Below, piece by piece: positions 44,813 through 52,280 of a stretch of DNA of 64,000 nt. The DNA is taken from contig JAUSZU010000001.1 in the NCBI GenBank assembly GCA_030817875.1, positions 1,426,001 through 1,490,000 of the forward strand. The letters run 5' to 3'. This stretch comes from Flavobacterium sp. W4I14 (GTDB lineage Bacteria > Bacteroidota > Bacteroidia > Sphingobacteriales > Sphingobacteriaceae). The position numbers and the translations under genes were made by a program. How positions within the stretch are numbered: the stretch's first letter is position 1; each line of letters starts with the position of its first letter. Below the pieces are notes generated by a model, which searched no databases, was not told the origin of the DNA, and saw nothing but the letters and a program-made list of their open reading frames with translations.

Positions 44813-44928
44813 CTGTCATTCTGATGCAATGAAGAATCTCTAGCACTTAAGCAGAAATGGACATTACAGAAAATGGCAGGCCTTGTGGTTGTTATAAATG
44901 AGATTCTTCGCTTCGCTCAAAATGACAG
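44813..44928. repeat. Dispersed repeat with 28-bp imperfect terminal inverted repeats
   Basis: Left end CTGTCATTCTGA...GAAGAATCTC (44813-44840) and right end GAGATTCTTC...CAAAATGACAG (44900-44928) pair with few mismatches. The total is 116 bp with no coding sequence. It resembles miniature inverted-repeat elements common between Bacteroidota genes. Confidence 0.65.
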
Positions 44929-44983
44929 ATAGCCATACTTTGCAATAGCATAAGCTTACGCATAAAAAACCATAAAAAAAGAC

Positions 44984-45355
44984 TTAAACTGCTTTCGGAG
45001 GATGAAAAATAGAAATGGAAAGATCCTTAACCGGTTTTTCGATATAAAGATTTTCTGAATTGATGATGAAATAAGGAAGAGTGTGATTTAATGCAACAGT
45101 TTGAAATCTTGGTTCAGCCTCTGCAACTCTTTTCAGGTTTTCCTGAGCCTGTTTGTTTTTACCCTCAAGCTCTTTTAGTTTTTTAGCTAAGAAACATTGT
45201 CCATCACAGTGTAATTCTGGATGTTCTTTATTGATACAAAATACACTTGTAATGTATTCTTTGTTCATTTTATAACCAGAATAGATTACCAATTGCATTG
45301 CGCCGTTAGAAACGGTACATGTAATGATAAGATATATTAAGATTTTTTTGAACAT
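44984..45355 (-). CDS. Exported hypothetical protein with HCDGQCFL motif
   Basis: A 123-residue protein with an N-terminal hydrophobic signal or anchor (about 4-22). The feature is HPELHCDGQCFLAKKLKELE (about residues 43-62): a CxGxC-type pair next to a histidine, as in Bacteroidota proteins with the pattern C-N-G-K-C that often sit near copper genes. The rest is helical and charged, with a C-terminal FHPPKA. It lies upstream of the MbnP-like gene, separated by an inverted-repeat element. I infer a metal role; the family is uncharacterised. A TTG extension upstream was rejected in favour of ATG 45355. Confidence 0.72.
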   Translation of the reverse strand: MFKKILIYLIITCTVSNGAMQLVIYSGYKMNKEYITSVFCINKEHPELHCDGQCFLAKKLKELEGKNKQAQENLKRVAEAEPRFQTVALNHTLPYFIINSENLYIEKPVKDLSISIFHPPKAV

Positions 45356-45440
45356 GGTATGCGCTGCAAAAGTATTAAAGAAATTGGTTGCAGCAAAGAA
45401 AAAATAAGAAAGACACAATTTCTTACTTCTAGAGGTAGGT

Positions 45441-45815
45441 TTAAGCTTTGTACAGTTTGAAATTTTCCAGAAATTTAAAATCCTTAAGATTTAATGTGTA
45501 AAGTTCCAGATCATGAAATATCGATGTAGATGCAATTAAAGCATCGCGAAGATTAAGGTTATGTGATAGAGAAAACTGCTCAACCGCCTTACTGCTTGAT
45601 TAGATATTGGTGAAGAAATTGGTAGAACAATTAATTTATCTATATCTTTTCTGATCAGATTCAATTCTCTTTTATTTCTTGCTCCATAAAGTAATTCTGC
45701 GCAAGTAACATCAGAAATAGCAATATTATCTTGACCAATTTTTTTCAAAGGCTTCAATGATTAAATCATTGCCCTTGTAGATTTCGATAAAAATGTTTGT
45801 ATCACATAAAACCAT
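45441..45815 (-). pseudogene. PIN-domain (VapC-type) toxin with two compensating frameshifts
   Basis: In three frames the sequence encodes one 124-residue PIN ribonuclease. Frame 1 gives MVLCDTNIFIEIYKG (first acidic residue); frame 2 (about 45738-45592) gives ISDVTCAELLYGARNKRE (second); the original frame resumes with NLRDALIAST and LYTLNLKDF (third and fourth). A 7-base T-run at 45739-45745 (one base too long) explains the first break, and a missing base near 45589-45593 the second. The four catalytic acids are present but not in one frame. The ATG overlaps the antitoxin stop. Two nearby errors suggest either decay or sequencing faults. Confidence 0.8.
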
Positions 45816-46024
45816 TACGTTTTCCAAGCTTTATCTCTAAGTTCCGTTGAGCTAATGTTGTAGTCACTCCAAATGCCTTTAGATAAAGAAAATTTCTTTG
45901 TTTTAGTTGATCTCTTTGGCGATACGGTTCTCAATTCAACATCAATGTCCGATGATTTTAGAAAAGCTAATAACGCATCAATTTTGCTTTGTTCTACATT
46001 ATCTTTTAAAATTATCTCAGTCAT
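45815..46024 (-). CDS. Antitoxin of the VapBC-like pair
   Basis: A 69-residue protein encoded directly before the PIN toxin, with the stop and the toxin ATG overlapping (TAATG). It has an N-terminal helical region (MTEIILKDNVEQSKIDALLA) and a basic middle (SPKRSTKTKKFSLSKG) followed by a C-terminal segment likely to wrap the toxin. The DNA-binding fold cannot be assigned; the label comes from position, size and overlap. An exact TAGATTTG promoter element lies 32 bases upstream. Confidence 0.75.
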   Translation of the reverse strand: MTEIILKDNVEQSKIDALLAFLKSSDIDVELRTVSPKRSTKTKKFSLSKGIWSDYNISSTELRDKAWKT

Positions 46025-46055
46025 AAGTCCATTCTTTAATATGTGTAAATATACG

Positions 46056-46063
46056 CAAATCTA
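46056..46063 (-). promoter_or_regulatory. Candidate -7 element for the vapBC-like pair
   Basis: Minus strand TAGATTTG, an exact match to TAnnTTTG, 32 bases before the antitoxin ATG. No clear TTTG is found at -33. Confidence 0.45.
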
Positions 46064-46221
46064 TTTTTATTGATGAATTTTGCATCTGATGTTTTGTTTT
46101 TGCCACAGAATAACAAAGGACATAGAAAATCTATGATTCGCACTTCTTCAGCAACTAAATCCTTTAATTTCACCTGTGTTTTTAGTTAATCAGATTTTTA
46201 TTTATCTTGCATTACACAAAA

Positions 46222-46965
46222 ATGAAACCTATGAAATTAATTAAAACTATCGCATTGATGATGACATTGTCATCATGCGCAAAAAAAGAGGTGCCAGATG
46301 TACCTCCAACATTTAACGATCCAAACTGGACAAGGATCGAAATTGCAGGCGGGAGAGAAGCACATGCCGTTTATGGCAGCATTGATGATACTTTAATGGT
46401 ATCTACGCTCACCGAAATTTATCAAAGTACCGATAAAGGCAAAACCTGGCGAAAAACCAAAGTAAATAATCAACCTATTTATGGTTTTCTGGCTGTTAAG
46501 GATACCATTTTTGCACTACAATCTAATGGTTTGCTGAAAGATAATCTAAGAATGGCAACCTTTAGTCAGTATTTCAGCCTGGATAAGGGTTTTACTTGGG
46601 ATTGGTGCAGCAAATTTGGGATATCAGAGCAAAGATTTCAGGAATTTGCAACTGTTTCAGTAAATAACCTACTTAAAATCAAGCTGAAAGAAAACATAGA
46701 ACCTTTTGATAAGAACTCATCTCCATGGTCTGGCTATGTACTAAAAAGTGATATTCAGGTTTTTAAAAATGGAACTTCAAAAATACTCCAGGTTCCGTTT
46801 GATAACCAGATCAATAATGTATATGTAGATAAATCTGGAAAGCTCTATGTTTCTGTCGGAAGAGGTATTCACGATAAAAAAACGGGTAAGTATTTATCTT
46901 CCGAAAAAAGTCAATCGGCTTTTATTTATATTTCTAAGAAAAATGTAAAGGATTTGATCGATTAA
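46222..46965 (+). CDS. Hypothetical lipoprotein with BNR/Asp-box repeat
   Basis: A 247-residue lipoprotein (MKPMKLIKTIALMMTLSSC, lipobox TLSSC). The mature part is beta-rich with one recognisable Asp-box, QSTDKGKTWRKTK (about 72-84), and another STDKG-like segment (FSLDKGFTWDW, about 118), typical of propeller-like sialidase or photosystem-assembly folds. Only two or three blades are long enough to see, so it may be a partial propeller. Start at 46222 or the next ATG at 46231. Solitary gene followed by a terminator. Confidence 0.7.
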   Translation: MKPMKLIKTIALMMTLSSCAKKEVPDVPPTFNDPNWTRIEIAGGREAHAVYGSIDDTLMVSTLTEIYQSTDKGKTWRKTKVNNQPIYGFLAVKDTIFALQSNGLLKDNLRMATFSQYFSLDKGFTWDWCSKFGISEQRFQEFATVSVNNLLKIKLKENIEPFDKNSSPWSGYVLKSDIQVFKNGTSKILQVPFDNQINNVYVDKSGKLYVSVGRGIHDKKTGKYLSSEKSQSAFIYISKKNVKDLID

Positions 46966-46975
46966 ATCTTGTCTG

Positions 46976-47007
46976 GTCTTAGCGTCTTGCTAAGACTTTA
47001 TTTTTTT
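46976..47007 (+). terminator. Terminator of the BNR lipoprotein gene
   Basis: An 8-bp stem GTCTTAGC (46976-46983) / GCTAAGAC (46989-46996) followed by a T-rich tract (46997-47007). A near-identical palindrome, GTCTTAGCG/CGCTAAGAC, recurs at 47042-47062, in the gap before the next terminator. Confidence 0.7.
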
Positions 47008-47090
47008 GCCTCGGAAACGTGAGAACACGATAAATTGAAGGGTCTTAGCGAGACGCTAAGACTAGGGAAGGGCGACAGCACTAAACAAAA

Positions 47091-47121
47091 AAACACAGAT
47101 GAAAATCATTCATCTGTGTTT
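47091..47121 (-). terminator. Terminator of the phosphohexomutase gene
   Basis: A perfect 13-bp stem AAACACAGATGAA (47091-47103) / TTCATCTGTGTTT (47109-47121) is followed on the minus strand by a T-run. Next to it is ATCTGTGGT, so it belongs to the repeat class at 40291. Confidence 0.75.
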
Positions 47122-47154
47122 ATCCTTTTTATCTGTGGTATAAATGGTAAAAAA

Positions 47155-48891
47155 CTATGCCTGCAAATCAGCCATTACTGCTTTGATTTTTTCGCCAAGT
47201 TGTGCATTAACTGAATCAAAATCTTTTCTATCGGCTAATGGCGCATTTACGCTGCAGTAGAATTTAATTTTTGGCTCTGTTCCACTTGGACGGGCAGAAA
47301 CGATACTGCCATCTTCAGTAATAAACTGTAAAACATCAGAAGTCGGATAATCCAGTTTGGTTACTTTTCCGGTTGCCAAATCAGTCTCCTGACTTAACTC
47401 ATAATCTTTCAGTATTGAAACTTTCGAACCGCCCAATGTTGCAGGAGGGTTTTCCCTAAATTTAACCATCATGGCTTTAATTTCTTCAGCACCGGATTTG
47501 CCCTTTTTGGTTAGTGAAACCAAGTCTTCTTTATAAAGGCCATATTCTACATACATATCTAACAATGCATTGTATAAACTTGCGCCCTTATCTTTATAAT
47601 AAGCAGTCATCTCAGAGATAAAAGCCGCAGAAACTACCGCATCTTTATCACGTACCAAATCGCCGATTAAATAACCATAACTTTCTTCACCACCACCAAT
47701 AAAGTATTTTTTACCTTCTAGTTCTGTCATCAATTGACCGATGTATTTAAACCCAGTTAAGGTATTGTAGTAGGTTACATTTTTCTTTTTGGCAATTTCT
47801 TCGATCAGGTTAGAGGTTACAATGGTTTTCACAATAAACTGATTGCCATCTAATTTGCCGCTGGCTTGCCAGGCTGATAACAGGTAATTGATTAATAAAC
47901 TGCCAGTTTGGTTACCGTTAAGCAGTACCCATTCGCCATTATTATCTTTTACTGCAATACCTACACGGTCAGCATCAGGATCGGTAGCCAAAACTAAATC
48001 AGCATCGATTTCCTTTGCTTTGTTCATTGCTAAGGTCAATGCGTCTTTTTCTTCCGGGTTAGGATATACTACGGTAGGGAAATTTCCATCAGGTGTACTT
48101 TGCTCTTCAACTAAAGTTACGTTTGTAAAACCAAATTGCGCTAAGGCCTTAGGCACTAAAGTAATCCCAGTTCCGTGGATAGGAGAATATACAATTTTTA
48201 AATCGTGCTGTCTTTTAATGGCTTCCGGAGAAATTGAAAGTGCAGTAATTCCATCTAAATACAGTTTGTCTACATCTTCTCCAATCAGTTCGATATTTGC
48301 CTCAACGCGGTCGAATTTAACTTCATCAATGCTTTTAATCTTATTTACTTCATCGATCACCAATTTATCATCAGGAGAAGTAAATTGACCACCATCGGCA
48401 CCATAGGCTTTATAACCGTTATATTCTTTAGGATTATGCGATGCGGTTAGCATTACGCCGCTTTTGCAACCAAAGTGGCGCACGGCGAAAGAAAGTTCAG
48501 GTGTTGGTCTTAATGCGGAGAAGAAATAAACGTGGATGCCGTTTGCTGAGAAAACATCTGCTGTAATTTTAGCGAAATAATCAGAGTTATTGCGACTATC
48601 GTGCGCAATAGCAACTTTAATTTTTTCGTGAGGGTACTTGTTGTTTAAGTAATTGGCCAATCCTTGTGTAGCCGTTCCAATAGTGTATTTGTTGATCCGG
48701 TTAGAACCCGCGCCCATAATGCCACGTAGGCCACCAGTTCCAAACTCTAAACTTCTATAAAATGCATCCGTTAATTCGGTAGTTGCATCTTTATTCACAA
48801 GGGCCTGAATTTCTGCCTTGGTATTTTCATCGTAATTTCCACTTAACCACTGATTAATTGTGGCTTGCGTTGATTGGTCAATTGCCTGCAT
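47155..48891 (-). CDS. Phosphoglucomutase/phosphomannomutase family protein
   Basis: Interconverts sugar 1- and 6-phosphates through a phosphoserine. The 578-residue length matches the large PGM (PgmB/YbbT-like, eukaryote-like) group. The active-site loop is LTASHNPKEYNGYKAYG (about residue 142-158, Ser in ASHNP); the metal loop DPDADRVGIAV is near residue 308; the sugar loop GGGEESYGYL near 397, and RPSGTEPKIKFY near 545. It is divergent from lysC. The preference for glucose, mannose or other sugars cannot be told. Confidence 0.93.
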   Translation of the reverse strand: MQAIDQSTQATINQWLSGNYDENTKAEIQALVNKDATTELTDAFYRSLEFGTGGLRGIMGAGSNRINKYTIGTATQGLANYLNNKYPHEKIKVAIAHDSRNNSDYFAKITADVFSANGIHVYFFSALRPTPELSFAVRHFGCKSGVMLTASHNPKEYNGYKAYGADGGQFTSPDDKLVIDEVNKIKSIDEVKFDRVEANIELIGEDVDKLYLDGITALSISPEAIKRQHDLKIVYSPIHGTGITLVPKALAQFGFTNVTLVEEQSTPDGNFPTVVYPNPEEKDALTLAMNKAKEIDADLVLATDPDADRVGIAVKDNNGEWVLLNGNQTGSLLINYLLSAWQASGKLDGNQFIVKTIVTSNLIEEIAKKKNVTYYNTLTGFKYIGQLMTELEGKKYFIGGGEESYGYLIGDLVRDKDAVVSAAFISEMTAYYKDKGASLYNALLDMYVEYGLYKEDLVSLTKKGKSGAEEIKAMMVKFRENPPATLGGSKVSILKDYELSQETDLATGKVTKLDYPTSDVLQFITEDGSIVSARPSGTEPKIKFYCSVNAPLADRKDFDSVNAQLGEKIKAVMADLQA

Positions 48892-49120
48892 CGAGCTGTT
48901 TTTTAAATTTAATATCTGGAGTTGAACAAATTTTATTGAATGATGTTTGGTTGAAACGCATTTATTTCATCCCATCCAAATTTTATTTTGTTGAGGGTGT
49001 TGCTTTTAAGCTGCTTTTGTTTAATTTCACGCCCCGATACAATAATAAAGAAAATTACATATTCTAGTATTTAAAATTGAAACCATCATAATTTTCTATA
49101 GCCAAAAGTAAATAAATATT

Positions 49121-49162
49121 ATGATAGCTTCATTACCGTTAAAAACAATAAGCATTAAATGA
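49121..49162 (+). CDS. Possible 13-codon leader peptide overlapping lysC
   Basis: ATG at 49121 begins MIASLPLKTISIK, whose TGA overlaps the lysC ATG (ATGA). Such an overlap is what a translationally coupled leader would have. The Lys, Thr and Ile codons near its end fit the end products of the aspartate pathway, but the peptide is short and lacks codon runs. Confidence 0.3.
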   Translation: MIASLPLKTISIK

Positions 49163-50472
49163 AAATATTAAAATTTGGGGGTACTTCCGTAGGTAGTCCT
49201 GAGCGCATGACAAAGTTGTTGGATATCGTTAATCCAAATGAAGAGCAGATTGTAGTTTTATCAGCTGTGTCTGGTACTACAAATAGTTTGGTAGAAATTG
49301 CAAATTATTTTTTAGCTGGAGATAAAAAGAAGGGAAGCGAGTGCGTGGAAAATCTATACCAGAAATATAAAGCTTTTGTTGTTGAATTGTTGCCTGCTGC
49401 CGAATTTCAGGAGCAGGGAAATGAAGTGATTGATTATCACTTTGGCTTCTTAGCTGGCTTAGCGAACGATATTTTTACTTCAATTGAAGAGAAAGTGGTG
49501 TTGGCCCAGGGAGAATTGTTATCTACAACTTTATACCATATCTATTTAAAATCTATTGGCGTACCATCGGTATTGTTACCAGCTTTAGATTTCATGAAAA
49601 CGGATGAAGATAACGAGCCCGATATTCCTTTTACCACAAAACATTTAACACCTTTACTGGAGCAGCATAAAGACAATAAATTATTTATCACGCAAGGATA
49701 CATCTGCCGTAACAGTTTTGGCGAGGTAGATAATCTACGTCGAGGTGGTAGTGATTATACTGCATCATTATTAGGGGCAGCAATTATGGCGGAAGAAGTT
49801 CAAATCTGGACGGATATTGACGGCATGCACAACAACGATCCACGTATTGTTAAAGGCACCAAGCCAATTGCACAGTTATCTTTTGATGAAGCAGCGGAGT
49901 TGGCTTATTTTGGCGCAAAGATTTTGCACCCTCAATCGGTTTTCCCGGCACAGAAATATAAAATTCCGGTTCGTTTGTTAAACACGATGGAACCTTCAGC
50001 TGCAGGTACTTTGATTACCCATGATAGCGAAAAAGGAAAAATTAAATCAATAGCAGCGAAAGATGGTATCACGGCAATCCGTATCCAATCGAGCCGTATG
50101 TTGTTGGCTTATGGTTTCTTACGCAGGGTTTTTGAAGTTTTTGAGCGGTATAAAACACCTATCGATATGATTACTACTTCTGAGGTTGCCGTATCGTTAA
50201 CGATTGATGAAACAGCTCATTTGCCGCAGATTATTGAAGAACTGGAAAGTTTCGGAACGGTAGAAGTAGATACCGACCATAGCATTGTATGTGTAGTGGG
50301 CGATTTCGGTTCGGAGAAGCACGGTTTCGCCAGCAGGGTTTTAGAAGGTTTAAAACACATTCCGATCCGTATGATTTCTTACGGTGGAAGCAACTACAAC
50401 GTTTCGCTTTTAATATTAAGTGAGTATAAAACCGAAGCTTTAAGAAGCCTGCACAATAGACTATTCGAATAA
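49159..50472 (+). CDS. lysC: Aspartate kinase
   Basis: Phosphorylates aspartate, the first step to lysine, threonine, methionine and diaminopimelate. The 437-residue protein starts with the family signature MKILKFGGTSVGSPERM and has a catalytic domain (FITQGYICRN; RGGSDYTASLLGAA). Two ACT-like regulatory segments follow (about 310-437, with ITAIRIQSSRMLL and SIVCVVGDFG). This is a stand-alone, monofunctional enzyme, not fused to homoserine dehydrogenase. It is in the same direction as lysA 318 bases downstream, but two tiny genes on the other strand lie between them. Confidence 0.95.
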   Translation: MKILKFGGTSVGSPERMTKLLDIVNPNEEQIVVLSAVSGTTNSLVEIANYFLAGDKKKGSECVENLYQKYKAFVVELLPAAEFQEQGNEVIDYHFGFLAGLANDIFTSIEEKVVLAQGELLSTTLYHIYLKSIGVPSVLLPALDFMKTDEDNEPDIPFTTKHLTPLLEQHKDNKLFITQGYICRNSFGEVDNLRRGGSDYTASLLGAAIMAEEVQIWTDIDGMHNNDPRIVKGTKPIAQLSFDEAAELAYFGAKILHPQSVFPAQKYKIPVRLLNTMEPSAAGTLITHDSEKGKIKSIAAKDGITAIRIQSSRMLLAYGFLRRVFEVFERYKTPIDMITTSEVAVSLTIDETAHLPQIIEELESFGTVEVDTDHSIVCVVGDFGSEKHGFASRVLEGLKHIPIRMISYGGSNYNVSLLILSEYKTEALRSLHNRLFE

Positions 50473-50625
50473 GAGGAAAAAAGCACCTATAGCCACTAGG
50501 AAGCCTATAAGGAAGTGAAAAGCCAGAAAGCTTGCCGGTAGTAACCCGTTTTTATGTTTTTTGTAAGAGTTATACAATCCTGCAGAAAGAACAAGAATAA
50601 TAAATATGGCGGCTGCTATTTTCAT
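50461..50625 (-). CDS. Tiny two-helix membrane protein, 54 residues
   Basis: An unrecognised 54-residue protein. It has an N-terminal hydrophobic segment (MKIAAAIFIILVLSAGLYN), a short basic loop (YKKHKNG) and a second hydrophobic segment from LLPASFL to the end. Its ATG overlaps the stop of the next tiny gene (ATGA), so the two are coupled, and its own stop overlaps the end of lysC on the other strand. Polarity, charge pattern and overlap support a real gene; no family known to me. It lies too near lysC for an independent role to be read. Confidence 0.55.
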   Translation of the reverse strand: MKIAAAIFIILVLSAGLYNSYKKHKNGLLPASFLAFHFLIGFLVAIGAFFLLFE

Positions 50626-50792
50626 TTTTTGATAAATAAGAGGAACAGTACAATGAAGAGTAACACGATAAAAAAACGGACTTTTCCGTTGTATTGTTTC
50701 TGGGTAATTCTTCCATGCTTTAAATCCAGGTAGTTACCCAAATAAATTAGCCCAAAGAATAAAATTAAAATTATAATAAGGAATTTGAACAT
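50622..50792 (-). CDS. Tiny two-helix membrane protein, 56 residues
   Basis: An unrecognised 56-residue protein starting MFKFLIIILILFFGLIYLGN, then a polar loop (DLKHGRITQKQYNGK) and a second hydrophobic segment to a double-Lys end. The ATG shares a CATG palindrome with the lysA start on the other strand, so the two genes start head-to-head with overlapping start codons. It is followed by the 54-residue gene with an ATGA overlap, making a two-gene membrane unit between lysC and lysA. Function unknown. Confidence 0.55.
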   Translation of the reverse strand: MFKFLIIILILFFGLIYLGNYLDLKHGRITQKQYNGKVRFFIVLLFIVLFLLFIKK

Positions 50793-51957
50793 GTTCGCCG
50801 ATAAAGATATATCAAAGTTTAACAATATAGAAACGCCTTTTTACTACTATGATACCGATCTGTTGCAAAAAACCTTGCGCACCTGCGCAGATGCAGCGGC
50901 TCCGTATCAATTTCACATTCACTATGCACTAAAGGCAAATTTTAATTCTGTGCTGTTAAACCAGATTAAAGAAATTGGTTTCGGTGCAGATTGCGTGAGT
51001 GCAGGAGAGGTGAGAAGAGCAGTTGAGGTAGGTTTTGATCACAAGAAAATCGTTTTTGCCGGAGTAGGTAAATCGGATAAAGAAATCAACGAAGCCCTTG
51101 ATCTTGATATTTTCTGCTTTAACGTAGAATCTATCCAGGAATTAGAAGTGGTAAATGAACTTGCCGGTAAAAAAGGTAAAACAGCTCAGGTGGCTATTCG
51201 CATCAATCCTAATGTGGATGCACATACACACCACAACATTACCACTGGTTTAGACGAAAATAAATTTGGGATCAACTCTTGGGATTTGCCAGAGTGCGCA
51301 GAAACTTTAAAAGCATCTCCAAACCTGAAATTTATCGGTATTCATTTTCACATTGGTTCGCAGATTACCAATTTGGATGTATACAAAAACCTTTGTGTGC
51401 GTGTAAACGAATTTGCAGCTTGGTTTGAAGATAAAGGTTTTAACCTAAAAGTATTAAATGTTGGTGGCGGCTTAGGCATCGATTATTACAATCCCGATCA
51501 CCAGATTCCTGACTTTGAATCTTATTTTAAGATTTTTAATGAATTTTTGACTGTTAAACCTGGTCAGGAAGTCCATTTTGAATTGGGCAGAGCATTAGTT
51601 GGTCAATCGGCTTCATTGATTAGCCGTGTACTTTACATTAAAAACGGAAAGAAGAAAAACTTCGTGGTTTTAGATGCGGGTATGACTGAATTGATGCGTC
51701 CGGCATTGTACCAGGCTTATCATAAGATTGAGAATTTGTCTCAAATCTCAAATCTCGATTCTCAAGTCTCAGTTAAATACGATATTGTAGGCCCCATCTG
51801 TGAAAGTACCGATTGCTTTGGTAAAGAAGTAGAGCAACCTGAATCGTTTAGGGGCGATATTTTTGCCATCCGTAGTGCTGGTGCCTATGGAGAGGTGATG
51901 GCTTCGAAGTATAACTTAAGAGATGCAATAAGATCGGTTTATAGTTCAGAGATATAA
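50791..51957 (+). CDS. lysA: Diaminopimelate decarboxylase
   Basis: PLP enzyme that makes lysine from meso-diaminopimelate. The 388-residue length is normal. The PLP lysine is K48 (HYALKANFN); HFHIGSQIT (about 190) and VLNVGGGLGIDYYN (about 222) complete the site, and CESTDCFG near residue 345 closes it. A TTG two codons upstream was rejected in favour of the ATG at 50791, which has AAGGAA 7-12 bases before it, one of the few plausible ribosome-binding sites in this window. An imperfect heptanucleotide repeat lies in the reading frame near residue 320. Confidence 0.95.
   Translation: MFADKDISKFNNIETPFYYYDTDLLQKTLRTCADAAAPYQFHIHYALKANFNSVLLNQIKEIGFGADCVSAGEVRRAVEVGFDHKKIVFAGVGKSDKEINEALDLDIFCFNVESIQELEVVNELAGKKGKTAQVAIRINPNVDAHTHHNITTGLDENKFGINSWDLPECAETLKASPNLKFIGIHFHIGSQITNLDVYKNLCVRVNEFAAWFEDKGFNLKVLNVGGGLGIDYYNPDHQIPDFESYFKIFNEFLTVKPGQEVHFELGRALVGQSASLISRVLYIKNGKKKNFVVLDAGMTELMRPALYQAYHKIENLSQISNLDSQVSVKYDIVGPICESTDCFGKEVEQPESFRGDIFAIRSAGAYGEVMASKYNLRDAIRSVYSSEI
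51739..51773 (+). repeat. Imperfect heptanucleotide tandem repeat within lysA
   Basis: Five 7-base units: TCTCAAA, TCTCAAA, TCTCGAT, TCTCAAG, TCTCAGT. They encode a polar segment (SQISNLDSQVS) in a variable surface loop of LysA. Gain or loss of one unit would shift the frame. Confidence 0.65.
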
Positions 51958-51958
51958 A

Positions 51959-52016
51959 TTGTCACATTCAGCCTGTCGAAATGCTTCAAAGTTCTTCGAC
52001 AGGCTCAGAATGACAA
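51959..52016. repeat. Hairpin repeat of the CCTGTCGAA class between convergent genes
   Basis: The arms TTGTCACATTCAGCCTGTCGAA and TTCGACAGGCTCAGAATGACAA pair around an 11-base loop with few mismatches. It sits two bases after the lysA stop and six before the opposite gene, so it may act as a terminator for both. Confidence 0.7.
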
Positions 52017-52022
52017 AGCCAA

Positions 52023-52235
52023 TTATTTCTTCTTCGACGCTACAAATACGATTACACCAGCCACCAGGATAATACCACCTGCATAAGGAGGCCAATTGAC
52101 GGATTTTTCTTTATCGGCAGATATTTGAATGGGACCTGCATCAACAATTTTTTCTTTTTTAGTGTAAGAGAAGCCAGTCCAGATGAGCATAGCAATGCCC
52201 ACAACGATTAATATAATTCCTAATGTTCTGTTCAT
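52023..52235 (-). CDS. Small two-helix membrane protein (DUF3185-like)
   Basis: A 70-residue protein with two hydrophobic segments (about 4-22 and 49-66) around a polar loop (TKKEKIVDAGPIQISADKEK). The layout is that of DUF3185-like small membrane proteins, which are widespread and uncharacterised. A short Lys tail suggests an inner-membrane topology with the C-terminus inside. No operon partner is apparent; it is convergent with lysA. Confidence 0.7.
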   Translation of the reverse strand: MNRTLGIILIVVGIAMLIWTGFSYTKKEKIVDAGPIQISADKEKSVNWPPYAGGIILVAGVIVFVASKKK

Positions 52236-52280
52236 AATATCATATTTATATCAGAACAGCAATAGCGGCGATATGTTTTA

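Noticed and set aside
47888..48388. 166-codon frame antisense to the phosphohexomutase gene.
   Set aside because: Shadow of a conserved coding sequence; Ser/Pro-rich composition typical of antisense frames.
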